DNA of 63,490 nt from Gonium pectorale (Eukaryota; Chlorophyta; Chlorophyceae; Chlamydomonadales; Volvocaceae), in NCBI GenBank assembly GCA_001584585.1, contig LSYV01000034.1, forward strand, positions 87,991 through 151,480, in the 5' to 3' direction. The notes beneath the pieces were generated by a model. That model was not told the origin of the DNA. It did no database searches and saw only the letters and a program-made list of their open reading frames with translations. The stretch's first letter is position 1, and each line of letters opens with the position of its first letter. Below, one piece after another: positions 23,501 to 34,224 of this stretch. The translations under genes and the position numbers were made by a program.

Positions 23501-26500
23501 TTTCACGGCCCAACGGGAAATGCGGCCCCGTGGCCGTCCCCGTGTTTGACCTTGCTGTGCAGGAACCCATTGCCGCAACTCTGCCCGTCAGGCCGCTGGG
23601 CGTGCCGCTCCCGGCCCCCTTCCCTCCACTCCCCTCTCCGCCCCCCTCCCTCCCTCCCTACCAGTACGCTCATCCATCCTCCCCTCCCTCCCTCCCCTTT
23701 TCTCGCCACGGACTCAGTAGTAAGACCTCTACCTCCCCCCACCCTCCCGCCACCCAGGCTCGCCGAGGCGCCATGGAGCTGGTGGTCACGGGGGCTCTGT
23801 CGCACCCAAACATCGTACAGGTACGGGATTGAACCGTATGATGGTACGGCACTGTTCGGGGGACGATAGGGAAGAGCTGTCGGGCACTGGCATGACGGCG
23901 CTCTGGCCCGCAACCAACGCCGTAGCGCCTACCTAGCGCCCCGGACTCGCCCCCCCCTGGCCCAGCGCCCCGGCCTTGCGGCCCCGACCTATCTAGCGCC
24001 CGTACAGCTGCCGGCGGCTCCGCCAGCGGCGTGCCGAGCGACGCGGCCCATGCATGGCCTTGTACGATGGACCGTACCGTACCGTGCTGCGCCAGTGAAA
24101 CGTTCACCACTCGCGTGCCAGCGGGATGCGCGGGCGCCCCCGCACCCGCCCACTGCCTCTTCGCCACGACTTGAAACTTCCCGCAACCCTTCCCCGGCAT
24201 CCGCCGCACTGCCTCCCCGCCACGATTTCTCAACCCTCCCGCCACCCCTCTTCCCCGCCCCCGCCCCACACTGCGTCCCGCCAGGTGCTGGCCTCGTTCA
24301 GCGAGGTGGTGCTGGCGCGCTGCACCTTTCGAGGCGACCCGCAACCGCAGCTGAGGCTGTTCCTCCGGGACGACCCAGTCCTCAGCGAGCAGGCCGGGCC
24401 CCCAGGTGTGCATTCTATATGCGTGACAGCGTGCGCAAAGCAGGTTTGCATCGAGTACAGCAGGGATGTGTTGAAACGAAGCGACGCATACGACGAGCGT
24501 AAGCAGGGATGTGTGTGTGTGTGGGTCGGAGGGGTGGTACTCAATCCGTGGGCAAGCTGAACAGTGACCATCGCACATTGAATTGTAGATTCGTCGATAT
24601 CAGAGCAAAGGGACTTGGGAGGCCGCGCCCGGGGCGCCCGGGGGGCAGGTGAAGTGGAAACCGAGAGAAGGTATTAGTAAGGGGGAGGGGGGCCGGGCCG
24701 TTGCGCGTCTGTTGCGAGGCAGGCTGGCGCGATTGAATCGTGTGTAGTAGATAGGTCTCAAAGGGGATTTGAAGGAGGAAGGGTATGGACAGAGATGAGC
24801 TGGGCTCCAGGAGCGTTTGTCCCGTCCGAAGGGGAAAGCGCAAGTGGCGGCGCCTCGGCCCCCGAATGCTGCAGGCGGCATGCGTCAGGGTCACGGCGGC
24901 TGTCACTTCAGCGAACGTTTGCTCGCACGGTATGCTGAGGTGCTGCACCAGGGTGTGTTGCGCCTCCATCAAGCGTCCCCAGTTGTGCCACGGTCCGTCC
25001 TCACGTGCCCTCTGCGCCGCCCCCCCCCCACCACACACACATCTTGATGATGCGCCCCAGGGCTTCTCTACTGAGAATGCCCTCCAACCCTCTACCCCCC
25101 ACCTTTCCTACCAGCGGCGCCCAACACGGTGGTGTGTCTCGAGTACTGCGACGCGGGGACGCTGCTAGCGGCCGCCAGGGCGGGCGCCTTCCGACTGCCG
25201 GGGACTGCCGCGGCCTTCGCCACTATACGCCCCGCGCTCGTGCCTCTATACACCAGCCTGCTCGAGGTCGGTGCCGTACGAACACACGCCCGCTGCCGCA
25301 GTGTCGTACTGCGGTTACCAGCCCGTCCTGGCTGACGCTGGGCGGCCCACGGGTCGAGAATCTCACCAGCTTTTTGACGATAGGACCATCGGGGGAGTAA
25401 GGGCACGGAATGCGGCTGGTGCGGCTGTCAGCATTTGGGAGCAAGGCGGGAAGTGCTGCGCGCTTGAGTGACCCGTGGGTCGGCTGCCCAGTCCAGCCCA
25501 GGCCAGCCCAGCCCGTGGGTCGGCAGCCCAGCCCATGTGGAGCCGCTGTACTACATGTGCGCCCGCTGGACCTCTTGGCATGTGCAGTGGCTGATGACCC
25601 ATGGGTCGGGCTGCCCGGCTCTCACGGTCCATGAAGTAGCAGTTCATTGGAGGCGAACTTGAAACCTCTGTAGATGTCTGATATGGCCGCCATCTGAGCT
25701 GAGCGGGCCTGCCATACCGCCCCGCCCCGCCCTCCCCGGCCGCCCGCCCTCCCCCCCAGATTGCGCTGGCTCTGCGCTACCTGCACGCCCGCCGCCTGGT
25801 GCACTGCGACGTCAAGCCGAGCAACGTGCTGCTCAAGAGCTCCAGCAGGGACCCGCGCGGCTGGAACTGCAAGGTGGGTGAGCAGGCGCGCGGGGGCGGA
25901 GGCGGCGTGAAGCCTACACGACCTCGCGCGGTGTCCCGACGCTGGGGATACCGCATGCATGTTTTCTTCGGCTCCTGAATCCCCCGGTATCGGCCTCCTC
26001 CCCCGTCCCCTCGCAGCTGTCCGACTTTGGTTGCGTGCGGCTGATGACCGAGCTGCCTGGCGGCCCTGGCGGCCCGGACCCCGACCAGCCTGGAGGATGG
26101 GGAGGAGGAGGGGCGCCTTTTGGGTTCAAGAACGCCAAGCCCGTTGGTGAGGGCTCCCTGGTCACGCCCGTTCGCAAACACACAGAGGGGCCTCAGGCAA
26201 TGCGCCCGAGGGACGCTCGCGAGCCTCAAGGCCAGGGCGGTTCCACGTTTGGGCGGTGGCGTGCGGGCGCGCCAGAATGCAACCACCCGTCCGTTGCGTC
26301 CCTTGCGTCCGTGTGTCCAGTGTGGGCAGTGACGGTACCGTGAGCCCCAGCACACTGCGGCCGACTGCCCGGCTGACTGACCCGGCCGACTGCCCAGGCC
26401 GGCTGCGTCCGTGTTGCGGCGCGTCCCGTTGACCACCAACCCGTCATGGTGCGGCGTGTCGCCCATTGGCCTCATATGGGTGCACTGCCCAGCCGCGCTC

Positions 26501-28395
26501 GTAGCGTACGGTGCGCGGTGTAGGGCATGTGTACGGCGGCCGCTCCCTGCAGGCGCTGATGGGGAGCGGGTGGCTGTGGCAGCAGCACGCTCCGCCCAGC
26601 TCCCCCCGCCTTCCCCCCGGCCCGACCCCTCCCCCGTCCCCCAGCGTTCCCACCCACCCCCCGCCCCACGCACTCTGCCGCAACGCGCAGGGACCGTCGC
26701 CTACATGGCCCCCGAGCTGTTCGTCAAGGACGTAGCGCTGGGGCCCGCAGTTGACGTGTACGGTACGTGCCGTACACGTGCCTGCCGTGAGGATGTGTTG
26801 TACGACATCTCGCGCGCGCACACAAGGGCGCACGCGCACACGGACGGAGCTCCCCGGTGACGCTGCCTCCGGGACTGCGCCTGTCGGTTGCCTCATGTGC
26901 CCCCTGCGCTGCCTGCGTAACGCGGGTGACATGGGGTAATACGGAATGGGAAACGGGTCGCGTTGCGGACACCGAATCGCATACTGTACTCAAGGGTGAC
27001 ATGGGGGTAGAGGATTGGAAGGGTGACATGGGGGTAGAGGGTTGGAAGGGTGACATGGGGGTGGAGGGTTGGAAGGGTGACATGGGAATGGATTTGGGTG
27101 GATGGTCGGGGCATGGCGCCTGGGTTGTGTATCATGCCTGCCTCAGGGCGTGGAGCACACGGACTGCACCATTGGGCGCCCATTGGCCCCACCAGCAGCA
27201 GTGGTTATTGATCTCCGGCCATCCCACCTCTGGGGCCCATCGCAAACACGGCCGGTCTTCATGTACGGCCAATGAGTAAGGCTCTCGCAATGACGCCGGC
27301 CCCGGCCCGCTCCTCGCCCCCACCCGACAGCCTTCGGCATCACCATGTGGGAGCTGCTCATGAACCGTACGCCGTACGAGGGATACGATTCGCAGGTACG
27401 GGATTGACTTCCCTCCTCCCTGGATCGGCCTCGCAGCAGCTGCGACCCGCTCTCCCCGCGGGCCGGTCCTTGTCCCGCTGCGCTGCTGCTGCCCGTGCGG
27501 AGTAAGGCCCGCTGGAGGAGGAACACTGCCGTACCCGGCTTGTGGACGCTGGCCGGACTCCCGGCCCCACCCGCTGCCCAAATGAACTCCGGGCGCCAAC
27601 TCCCTCTACATCTTGCCACCCAGGCCCTGCCCCGCCTGGTCGCGCACGAGCACCTCCGCCCCGAGTTCGACCCGCTGTCGCCCCTCGAGTACATGTGAGC
27701 CGCTGGCTGGGTGGGCCGCCAGTGGCATGCCGTGGGGCGGCTCTCGTCAGAGCGCCAGACGGCCCCACAGCTTCAGATCACAGCGCGCCCGCATGCCCGG
27801 GCGCCGTATACTCAGGCAGAGGGGGCGAGAGCGGGAGTTGGAGAGCCCGCTGCGCACTTTGTGCCGCGGACTGACACCGCCCCGGTTTCGCCGGCCTGCT
27901 CCGCAAGCGCGCATGCCGTGCCCCCGTGTGCTGGCGCTGCTCTTGCCGTACGCCGCGCCGTGCGTCACGCCGTACGGTGTCGTGCCGTGCCGTATGTCTT
28001 GCAGCCGCAACCTGCTGTCAACTGCACACCGTAACCCATTTGTGGGACTGGACATGGGGTTGCACTGCGCACCAAACCAGTTCCGAGCTTTCGTCGCTTC
28101 CTCCTGCCCCGCCCGCTGCCCCGCGCTCTGCCCCGCCCTAGCGGTGCCGCCCTTACGGCCCCGGGCCCCCTGTCCCCCGTTGCGCCCCTACCCCCCTCCC
28201 GCCCCCACCCCCAACCCCCCTCCCCCGCGCTACAGCCACCTGGCTGGCCGCTGCTGGTCGGCGCACGCCTCGCGCCGCCCCACCGCGGCGCAGCTGGTGC
28301 GGGAGCTGGAGGGGCTGCTGGAGGCGGCGCAGCGGGCCGAGGAGAAGCGGCTGGCGCGACGTCAGCTGGTCGTCAACGCCACCACCGTCATGTAG
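14590..28395 (+). CDS. GAF-like sensor / TKL protein kinase, paralogue 2 (full length, about 1335 aa)
   Basis: Twenty-two exons join without any frame break: 14590-14769, 14865-14977, 15160-15283, 15516-16208, 16567-16661, 17229-17462, 17609-18185, 18789-19161, 19516-19692, 20060-20193, 21773-21849, 22531-22594, 23058-23276, 23758-23820, 24285-24405, 25115-25266, 25760-25873, 26017-26146, 26691-26762, 27331-27395, 27624-27694, 28236-28395 (TAG). The N-terminus (MHVLRKFLCFSTRG) is followed by a helix, then GAF-like module 1 (LALLSADGCWVFLAPP to LIVLPVCFEGRLVAALLLGW), module 2 (FGLTLHPVFIVCHG to DVLLCSNIVGGSIGSMVLCV), and a linker. The kinase domain follows: IGHGGQG, AVK Lys, SHPNIV, VHCDVKPSNVLL, SDFGCV, GTVAYMAPE, VDVYAFGITMWELL, CWSAHASRRPTA. 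No membrane segment is visible, so it is presumably cytosolic. The intron from 20194 holds an assembly gap. The exon ending at 15283 uses a GC donor. Ligand and substrate are unknown. Confidence 0.87.
17101..17140 (-). repeat. Dispersed repeat family 2, partial copy in intron
   Basis: Its reverse complement begins GGGGTAATACGGAA and continues AAACGGGTC, matching the start of the copy at 26930-26985. It lies in an intron of the second kinase gene. Confidence 0.55.
18197..18275 (+). repeat. Dispersed repeat family 2, copy in intron
   Basis: AAGGGAAACGGGTCGCGTCG, then an ATCGCATAC-type segment and TGGCGGTCTTGGCG. It sits just inside the intron after the exon ending at 18185. A longer match lies in reverse orientation at 60862-60945. 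Confidence 0.75.
20440..20490 (-). repeat. Dispersed repeat family 4, copy 1 (intron of kinase 2)
   Basis: Its reverse complement reads GACGAGCTGGGCGCCAGCAG then CGTATGTCCC. The same sequence recurs at 55978-56036 and 57017-57069, both in introns of the SYLF gene. Confidence 0.8.
20630..20702 (+). repeat. 13-14-bp C-rich tandem repeat beside assembly gap
   Basis: About five to six units of CCGCCCGCCCCCT-type sequence lie in an intron of the second kinase gene, 80 bp from the run of N. The repeat probably helps explain the assembly break. Confidence 0.8.
20782..21592. other. Assembly gap (811 N)
   Basis: This is a run of N within the intron between the exons ending at 20193 and starting at 21773. 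The 11 bases before it (20771-20781) and after it (21593-21603) are identical (TGGCCTCCCAT). No exon seems to be lost, because the flanking exons match consecutive exons of the first paralogue in phase. Confidence 0.95.
22804..22870 (+). repeat. 12-bp tandem repeat, intronic
   Basis: About five and a half copies of CAGCTCCGGCCT/C lie in the intron between exons 22531-22594 and 23058-23276 of the second kinase gene. Confidence 0.9.
23358..23425 (+). repeat. 17-bp tandem repeat, intronic
   Basis: Three to four copies of CCCTCCTTAGCCCTCCG lie in the intron following the exon ending at 23276. Confidence 0.85.
24481..24512 (+). repeat. Dispersed repeat family 5, copy in intron
   Basis: GACGCATACGACGAGCGTAA, shared with 41826-41860 (intron of the 40-52 kb gene) and with 59505-59548 in reverse orientation. 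Confidence 0.7.
25055..25110 (+). repeat. Dispersed repeat family 3, copy in intron
   Basis: CCCAGGGCTTCTCTACTGAG is followed by AATGCC and CCAACCCTCTACCCC. The copy ends directly at the acceptor of the exon at 25115. A near-identical copy similarly precedes the exon at 43617, and a reverse copy is at 54958-55006. Confidence 0.8.
26930..26985 (+). repeat. Dispersed repeat family 2, copy in intron
   Basis: GGGGTAATACGGAATGGGAA, then ACGGGTCGCGTTGCGGAC and AATCGCATAC, in the intron after the exon ending at 26762. Confidence 0.75.
26994..27090 (+). repeat. 27-bp minisatellite, about 3.5 copies, intronic
   Basis: The unit is GGGTGACATGGGGGTAGAGG followed by GTTGGAA. It directly follows the family 2 repeat copy in an intron of the second kinase gene. 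Copies differ by one or two bases. Confidence 0.92.
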
Positions 28396-31300
28396 TAGCC
28401 GTGTGGGCAGCTCGCCTGGTCACGCACCTGGCGCATATAAGCCCTTGAAGGCCCGATTCCCGGCGAGCGAGGGCATCGGGGGCCATTCCGCGCATCGGCA
28501 TCGATACCATGCCGCCGCGCGCCCAGCGACCTAGACAAGCTGCCGTTTAGCTTAGCCGTGACGGTCGGGCGCCCTTCGAGCGGCGGCCGACGAATAAAGC
28601 CACGTGGGGGGAGGGGGCGCGGAATAATGTTTGTTGTGTTGGCTTTCACCGGCTGGGACGGGGACTGTCCTGTGGCGCGGTGCTGCCAGGTGCGATTTTC
28701 CGCAGCTGCGGGCATATGCCCTCGTCAGCCCCGGCCCTGGCGGCCCTCGGCGCCGCTCGTCTTCGAGGCGCCGCCGCGCCCGCCCCCCCCCCCACCACCA
28801 CCTCGCCACGCGCGCTGTGACGCTTGTAGCATTGTGTGGCGCACGGCCCCTAAGTAATTCATTGCCGCGGGAGGGCTGTATGTGAATATGTGAGGGGAGC
28901 TGTGCTCGTGCAGTCCCGTACGAGGAGTATACGACGTGCAATATGGGTGGGTCCTTCTCCCAGCGTCGCCCACTCGCTGTGTCGGTGCATGCGTCGGTTC
29001 AGGGGTCGCGCGCCCCATGCGGTCGAGCCCCATGCGGTCGAGCGAGGGCAGGGCGTTGCGAAGAGGGAGTATCTGTAAGGGGGCTGGGACGTCAGCAGAT
29101 GGATCTATATTGAGGATTGTAATGGGAATCCGTGTGTTGCCGTTTGCGGGGAGTGCTCCGTGGAGCTGGGTGCCCGGGGCGCACGCGCCAGTGTGGGCAC
29201 GCGCCTCCTCGTGCGCACGCGCCTGCGTGGGCAGCACTGTGCATGCATGAGGACATCGCACATCTTGGGCTTGCTGCGTTTGAAAGTGGGTGGATACTGC
29301 GCCATCGGGCAATGGGACGGCTGGCCTCGCCCCTGCGCCGCTCCGAGCGCTGTTGCGGGCGGTTGGTGGTTGTTCGTCATTAGGTCGGCCGCTGGAGCTC
29401 GCCCGCCTGGGATGCGCCGTCGTCATCGTAGAGGCCAGCTGAGGTCGCACGCCGTAACGCCGTAATGCCGTAACGTGAGGGTACTTGCCTGCATACGGTA
29501 AATGACACGCAATTGTCGGCACTTGGTGCCGATCGCCGAAGTGTGTGTGGGCCGCTTGTACGCCGACATCGAGAAGTGTACCAGCCACCTAAATGCGAGC
29601 CATCCAACTTGGTCGGGGTATTTGTGTCGTGGATTGGCCACAGGGCGTGCGTTTGGGTGTCCCTGTCCGGACGTCGCTGTGGCAAAGGTGGCGGCGCGGA
29701 GGGGGTCCGACGCAGCGACGGGCCGTTGTTTCTCGCTTTCCCTGCGTCGGGGGCTGTGAGCCCCCGACATGTGTCGCGGGCGTTTCCGAAAGCCTCTGGC
29801 CCCAGGGCCACATGTTTACACCCACGAGCTTAAGCCAGTGCGCCCCTATTATGGACACGGGGCGCGCAATGCAAACGGGTTTGTGACCAAGCGTAGAAAC
29901 GTATGTCTATGGGCGGAGGGCTGGTGGGGCGGGCCCCGCGGCGCCCCGGGTTGTTGCCGCTTTCGTCCGTGAAAAGTATGCCAGGAAATTGCCTGCTTGC
30001 TTAAGATGGAGAGAAATTGATCTTCGCCTCGCGTCAACCGAATGTAGGGCCGTGTAGGGGCTCTGGTTACCATTATCTTTGCGGTTGTGGCGTACGGTAG
30101 CGGTTGGTTGCGGCTCGCACCGCAGCACGGCGGCTTGCCGTACGAGGGGTCCACACCGTTGGCTTCGTTTATTGCTCGCGGAGCTCTCAGCCGGGATGGT
30201 CCCAGTGCAAGGGGTGCCCCAAGTTCCGCAGACCGTTGATCACAGGCTGTGTCGCGCGCGCCAGTGCTTTGTCCCCCCCGTTCCTAAGTTTCGTTTCCTG
30301 TTACCGCACTGCGCCAGCCTGCGGCGCTTTGCGGCGGCCGCCGCCGCCGTTGTATGGTGCCGCTCCCTTGGCTTGTCTCTGACTGATCGCGCCGCGGGCC
30401 CCTGGCGGCTTCACTTGAGGCTGCAGTCCTGGTCGGACAGCCCCGAGGGTGTAGTTCTGCAGTTCTGGTGCTGCACGTTCGCTGGCTGCTGCCGGCTGGC
30501 GGCACCACACGCATTCCTGTGAAGGCACGCGTGCTGTCGGCGTCGCTCCGTCCCAGCCACGTTTGTCGGGCCGGTTGGCCAGCCGCGCGCGCGTCAGCGA
30601 GCGCCATGATGAGTGCCATCTCGGGTGTTTGGGCGGAACTTGTGATCGCACGTGCCACCTGGCGCACGTTAAAGGGGGATTCGCTGCGTTGTTTTGTGTT
30701 GTGTTGTGTAAGGGGGGGAACATCGGACTGCGCGAATGGTACCATACTCGGCGCATGGGCGTACTGTTGTCTGCAAAAGAGTGTGCGCAACGAACAGAGC
30801 TCGACGGGGTTTTTTGGGCCCCGTATTTTCCTGCCATCATACAATAGCTCCCTGCGAGGCGCGTTGGGATGGGCAGCGTGGAAGGACGCCCGATGAGGTG
30901 CGGGAAGGCCCCGGAACCGGAACCGGGCACTACGTTCGGGACTTCGAGGAGCGGGTTTTGGCTCGCTGTTGCCTTGTCTCAGAGTTGCGTTGTGGCGGAG
31001 CGTTGCGACTGGAGAGAGAAGCTCGCGCTTGGCGCCCCCGCCCGCGAGTGCCTGCATGTGTCTATTTTTGCATCGGTTGCGGCGTTCCGCCCGCTGCGCT
31101 GGTTTTCAGGATGGAGTCGACGGCAATACAAAAAGAGAACCCTGCACAGGAAGAGGGAGCCCGCCTCTACGGCCATAAATCCCGAAGGCGCGACGTTTCC
31201 AATAAGGCAGTCCTGGCAGTCGGGTGCCGGGCAAGACATGTGGCGCTCGCAGCAGCTAAGTCGCACCGCAGATTGCCAGGGCTCCTCCCGTAGTTTGGCA

Positions 31301-34224
31301 CCCATGCTTGTGCACTATGTGCATTATGCGGCCCCGTGTGGTCCCCCTTCCCGGGGGGTCGGAAGCCAATCGGCTCTTGTGGCCTGCAGCCCCTCTATGG
31401 GGAGCATGTAATCTGTATCTGCCCTCCTCCCCCCCGCCCGCTTTTGCCACTTCTTACCCCCCACCCCAGCTGTTTCGGTTTGTGCCACTCGCCTAGGTGC
31501 GTGGGCGCGCGCTGCCTGCTCGCTGCTCCGCCAACAAGAACCGGGCCCGCTGATCCCCTCGCGGACACCGGCGTGAGCCGAGCGGTGTACCGAGAGACAT
31601 CCATGCAAATGGAGGGCAGGGCACGGCGTCCGCTGCGTCGCCTTGACTGCCTGGTAGCGACTTCCTCTTGCACATGTCAAGCAACGGCTGTATACGACAG
31701 CCCGCCAGGGCAGCACCCAATGGAGGGTCCAGCCGCCAGCCAGCCAGGAAGCATCGGTATACCGCCATGGTGTCTGGCAGCGAGCATGCAGCTCTCCGAG
31801 GCCCACCCGTACAACCGGCGTACGACACAATGCAAACCGACGCCACGCGGTCCCTCGCCGCGACCAAACCGACGTCTACGCCGACTGGCGCTGCAGCCGC
31901 CTTCCGCTCGGCCCCACACTCGCAAAACGTCATCTTATTTTTTTACCCCGCACCCCCCCTCCGCTGCCACCGAGCGCCGTACACGGTGGTGCTCGAATAC
32001 CATCCATACACGAGAACAACGCAAAACGGTTGGAAAGGCTCCAGCGAATCCGATGCCCATGCAACAGAGGTGCTAAGGCTTATGTGAATGCTCCTGCACA
32101 CCGCCAATAAACTAAGCGAGGTGGCGCGGAGCCGCGAGATAGCCAGCACTCGCCAGGCACCGAGGGCCCTGCTGCGTTAATAACGGCGCGGCGATGCCGG
32201 GCCGCACCCGCCGTGCTGGCAGGTCGGCGGCTCGCCCGGCGCCCCACATGCCCGGCGCAAGCCGCCAGGGCCCAGGTCTCGGCGCCGACGCCCGTCAGAC
32301 AGACGGCACTCACGGACACCAACGGCGCGGACTCTGCGCCGCCTCCGTCAGACGCGCCGCACGGACCGCGCCTCCTGCCAACCGCACCAGAGGTTCGCTC
32401 CAGGGGGGCGGGGGATCGTGCGCAATCACGTTGCCGTGTTCGTGCACGGCAGCGGTGTGTTGATATAACTTGAAATCCCCGCCACACGTCGCCAGCTAGC
32501 CAGCACCGCCGTTGTCCCTGCTGCATGCGGCTGCCTGCCCTTTCCTCCGAAACGCCGTGCGTCATACATAACAAAAGCAAGTCCCCTCTCTGGCGCCCCC
32601 CACCCCGGCTGCACATGAGCGGCCGGGAACTTGGGCCTCCGCTTGAGACGCTCTCCCGCACTCCCTCTCCGAATAACGATAGCCGCGAAATTAAACCCGC
32701 GCATATTAAACACGCTTTTCCTGCATGCCGCAAGGCCCATGAGCATGTGTAACGGTGCAGTCGCATGTCTTATAACACGCAGAGCATGTCACGGCAAAGT
32801 ACGGCACAGACAAACCGCCCCCAGCGCAGCCCACCACAAGGGCGCTACGGCACCGCGGACAAACCTGCCCCAAACCCAACACATGAAACAGCTCGACAGG
32901 CGCGAAGCCCGGGGGCTGCGCGCACTCTGCGCCTATACGACGCGCCGCATCAAGGCTCATGCTCCAACACCTTCCCAGCTCGGGCGTACGACATTTGTAT
33001 ACATCATGTGCTCAAGGCCAACATGTATGTGCGAACATATGCACTAACGCGCAGCACAATCCTCCCCCCCTTGCTTGGCCCTGCCACATCCAATTTGGGC
33101 CCCTCAGCCGCTGTGCTCGCCGGCATGTGCGGCGCCTTGGCATCCCCCAAGTGCACCTTGCGAAGCGCACCCCGTGTCCAAGGGGTCAGCCAGTTAACCC
33201 CAACCGCCGCGCGAAAAGGGCAAATTTGAACTATTACGCCGTCGCTGCGGCGTCAGAATGAAAGAGGCTGGGACCAGAGCGCGGGGGGCACGTATGCGGA
33301 CCCGCGGCAAGTCAAAGGGCGCCGACTCAACAAAACGCCCGAGAGGCAACCAGGATCGACGCGGGCGCCTCGTCCACGCCACAGCAACACGTCCCAACGG
33401 CAACGGGCGCTTACGTTCACGGGAGGGGTTGGACTGGACACCGTATTGTGCCTTTGGCGCGCGCCAAGCCGCAACCCAAGTCCGGCTGCCAAGCCGTGTA
33501 CATGCCATGTAGAATCTCCATAATGGGCCGCTCAGACGCCCACCCGTCGCTCAAGGCTGGCTTCATACGCCTTTTCACCCGTCCCTTCACACGGTCGGCC
33601 GGCTGCCATGCTTGGGCCCGCCAGGGGACGCTCAGCCTCAGGGGTGAGGCCGCACCCCGGGGGGCCAGGGGCCCGTCCACGCCCTTGGGGGCTGTATCAG
33701 GACCGATTGTGGACTCTACACACACACGCATACATAACACACACACATGTACACACGAGACACAGCAGCGAGCCTTTCACCCAACGCATCGCCGAACTTT
33801 GGCGCGATGCGGGGGGCACCCGATGAGACAAGCGGTCCCTTTTCCATGTCGAACAAGTATTCGCTCGTGCCCTGCGCCTTCTGTTAAACCCTGCGCTTTC
33901 CGTCCGAACCCCGCGCTTTTCGCTCGACTGATCCAGGGGTCGCAGACTGTGGAGCAGGAGACCGTCGGTTCAGAGACCCGCAGCCCGCCGCATGCAGCCC
34001 AAAGCCCCCCAGCATCCGTACACTGGGCGCGGTGTCCCCGACCCACCAACCGAACCGAACACCGAACACCGAACGCAACAGCAAACACACGGCCTCCAAC
34101 CCTCATGGAGTCAGAGACTCCATCCGCCAGCTCTTGCCGCGAACGGCCCATCCTCTCCCACAGCGCATCCACCGCGCCGACCACCTTGCCACTCTGCCGC
34201 TGTCAGCTGCGCCCGCCGCCGCCA
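28396..34224. other. Intergenic region, no supportable gene
   Basis: About 5.8 kb between the convergent 3' ends of kinase 2 and the minus-strand membrane-protein gene. Frames here are short, share no domain with known families, and could not be joined by splice sites. TGTAA at 29074-29078 is a candidate polyadenylation signal for the second kinase gene, about 680 bp past its stop codon. Other items are a family 1 repeat (31151-31219, reverse), a short duplication CCCATGCGGTCGAG near 29015-29045, and a CA-rich stretch at 33718-33765. Confidence 0.5.
31151..31219 (-). repeat. Dispersed repeat family 1, copy 2
   Basis: Reverse-orientation copy: CCCGCCTCTAC, then CCCGAAGGCGCGACGTTTCC and AATAAGGCAG. 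It is intergenic and matches 9563-9635. Confidence 0.75.

Noticed and set aside
30284..31057. Open frame on the minus strand in the 28-34 kb intergenic region
   Set aside because: No recognisable motif, poor start context, composition typical of non-coding GC-rich DNA, and a family 1 repeat lies within 100 bp of its start, at 31151.
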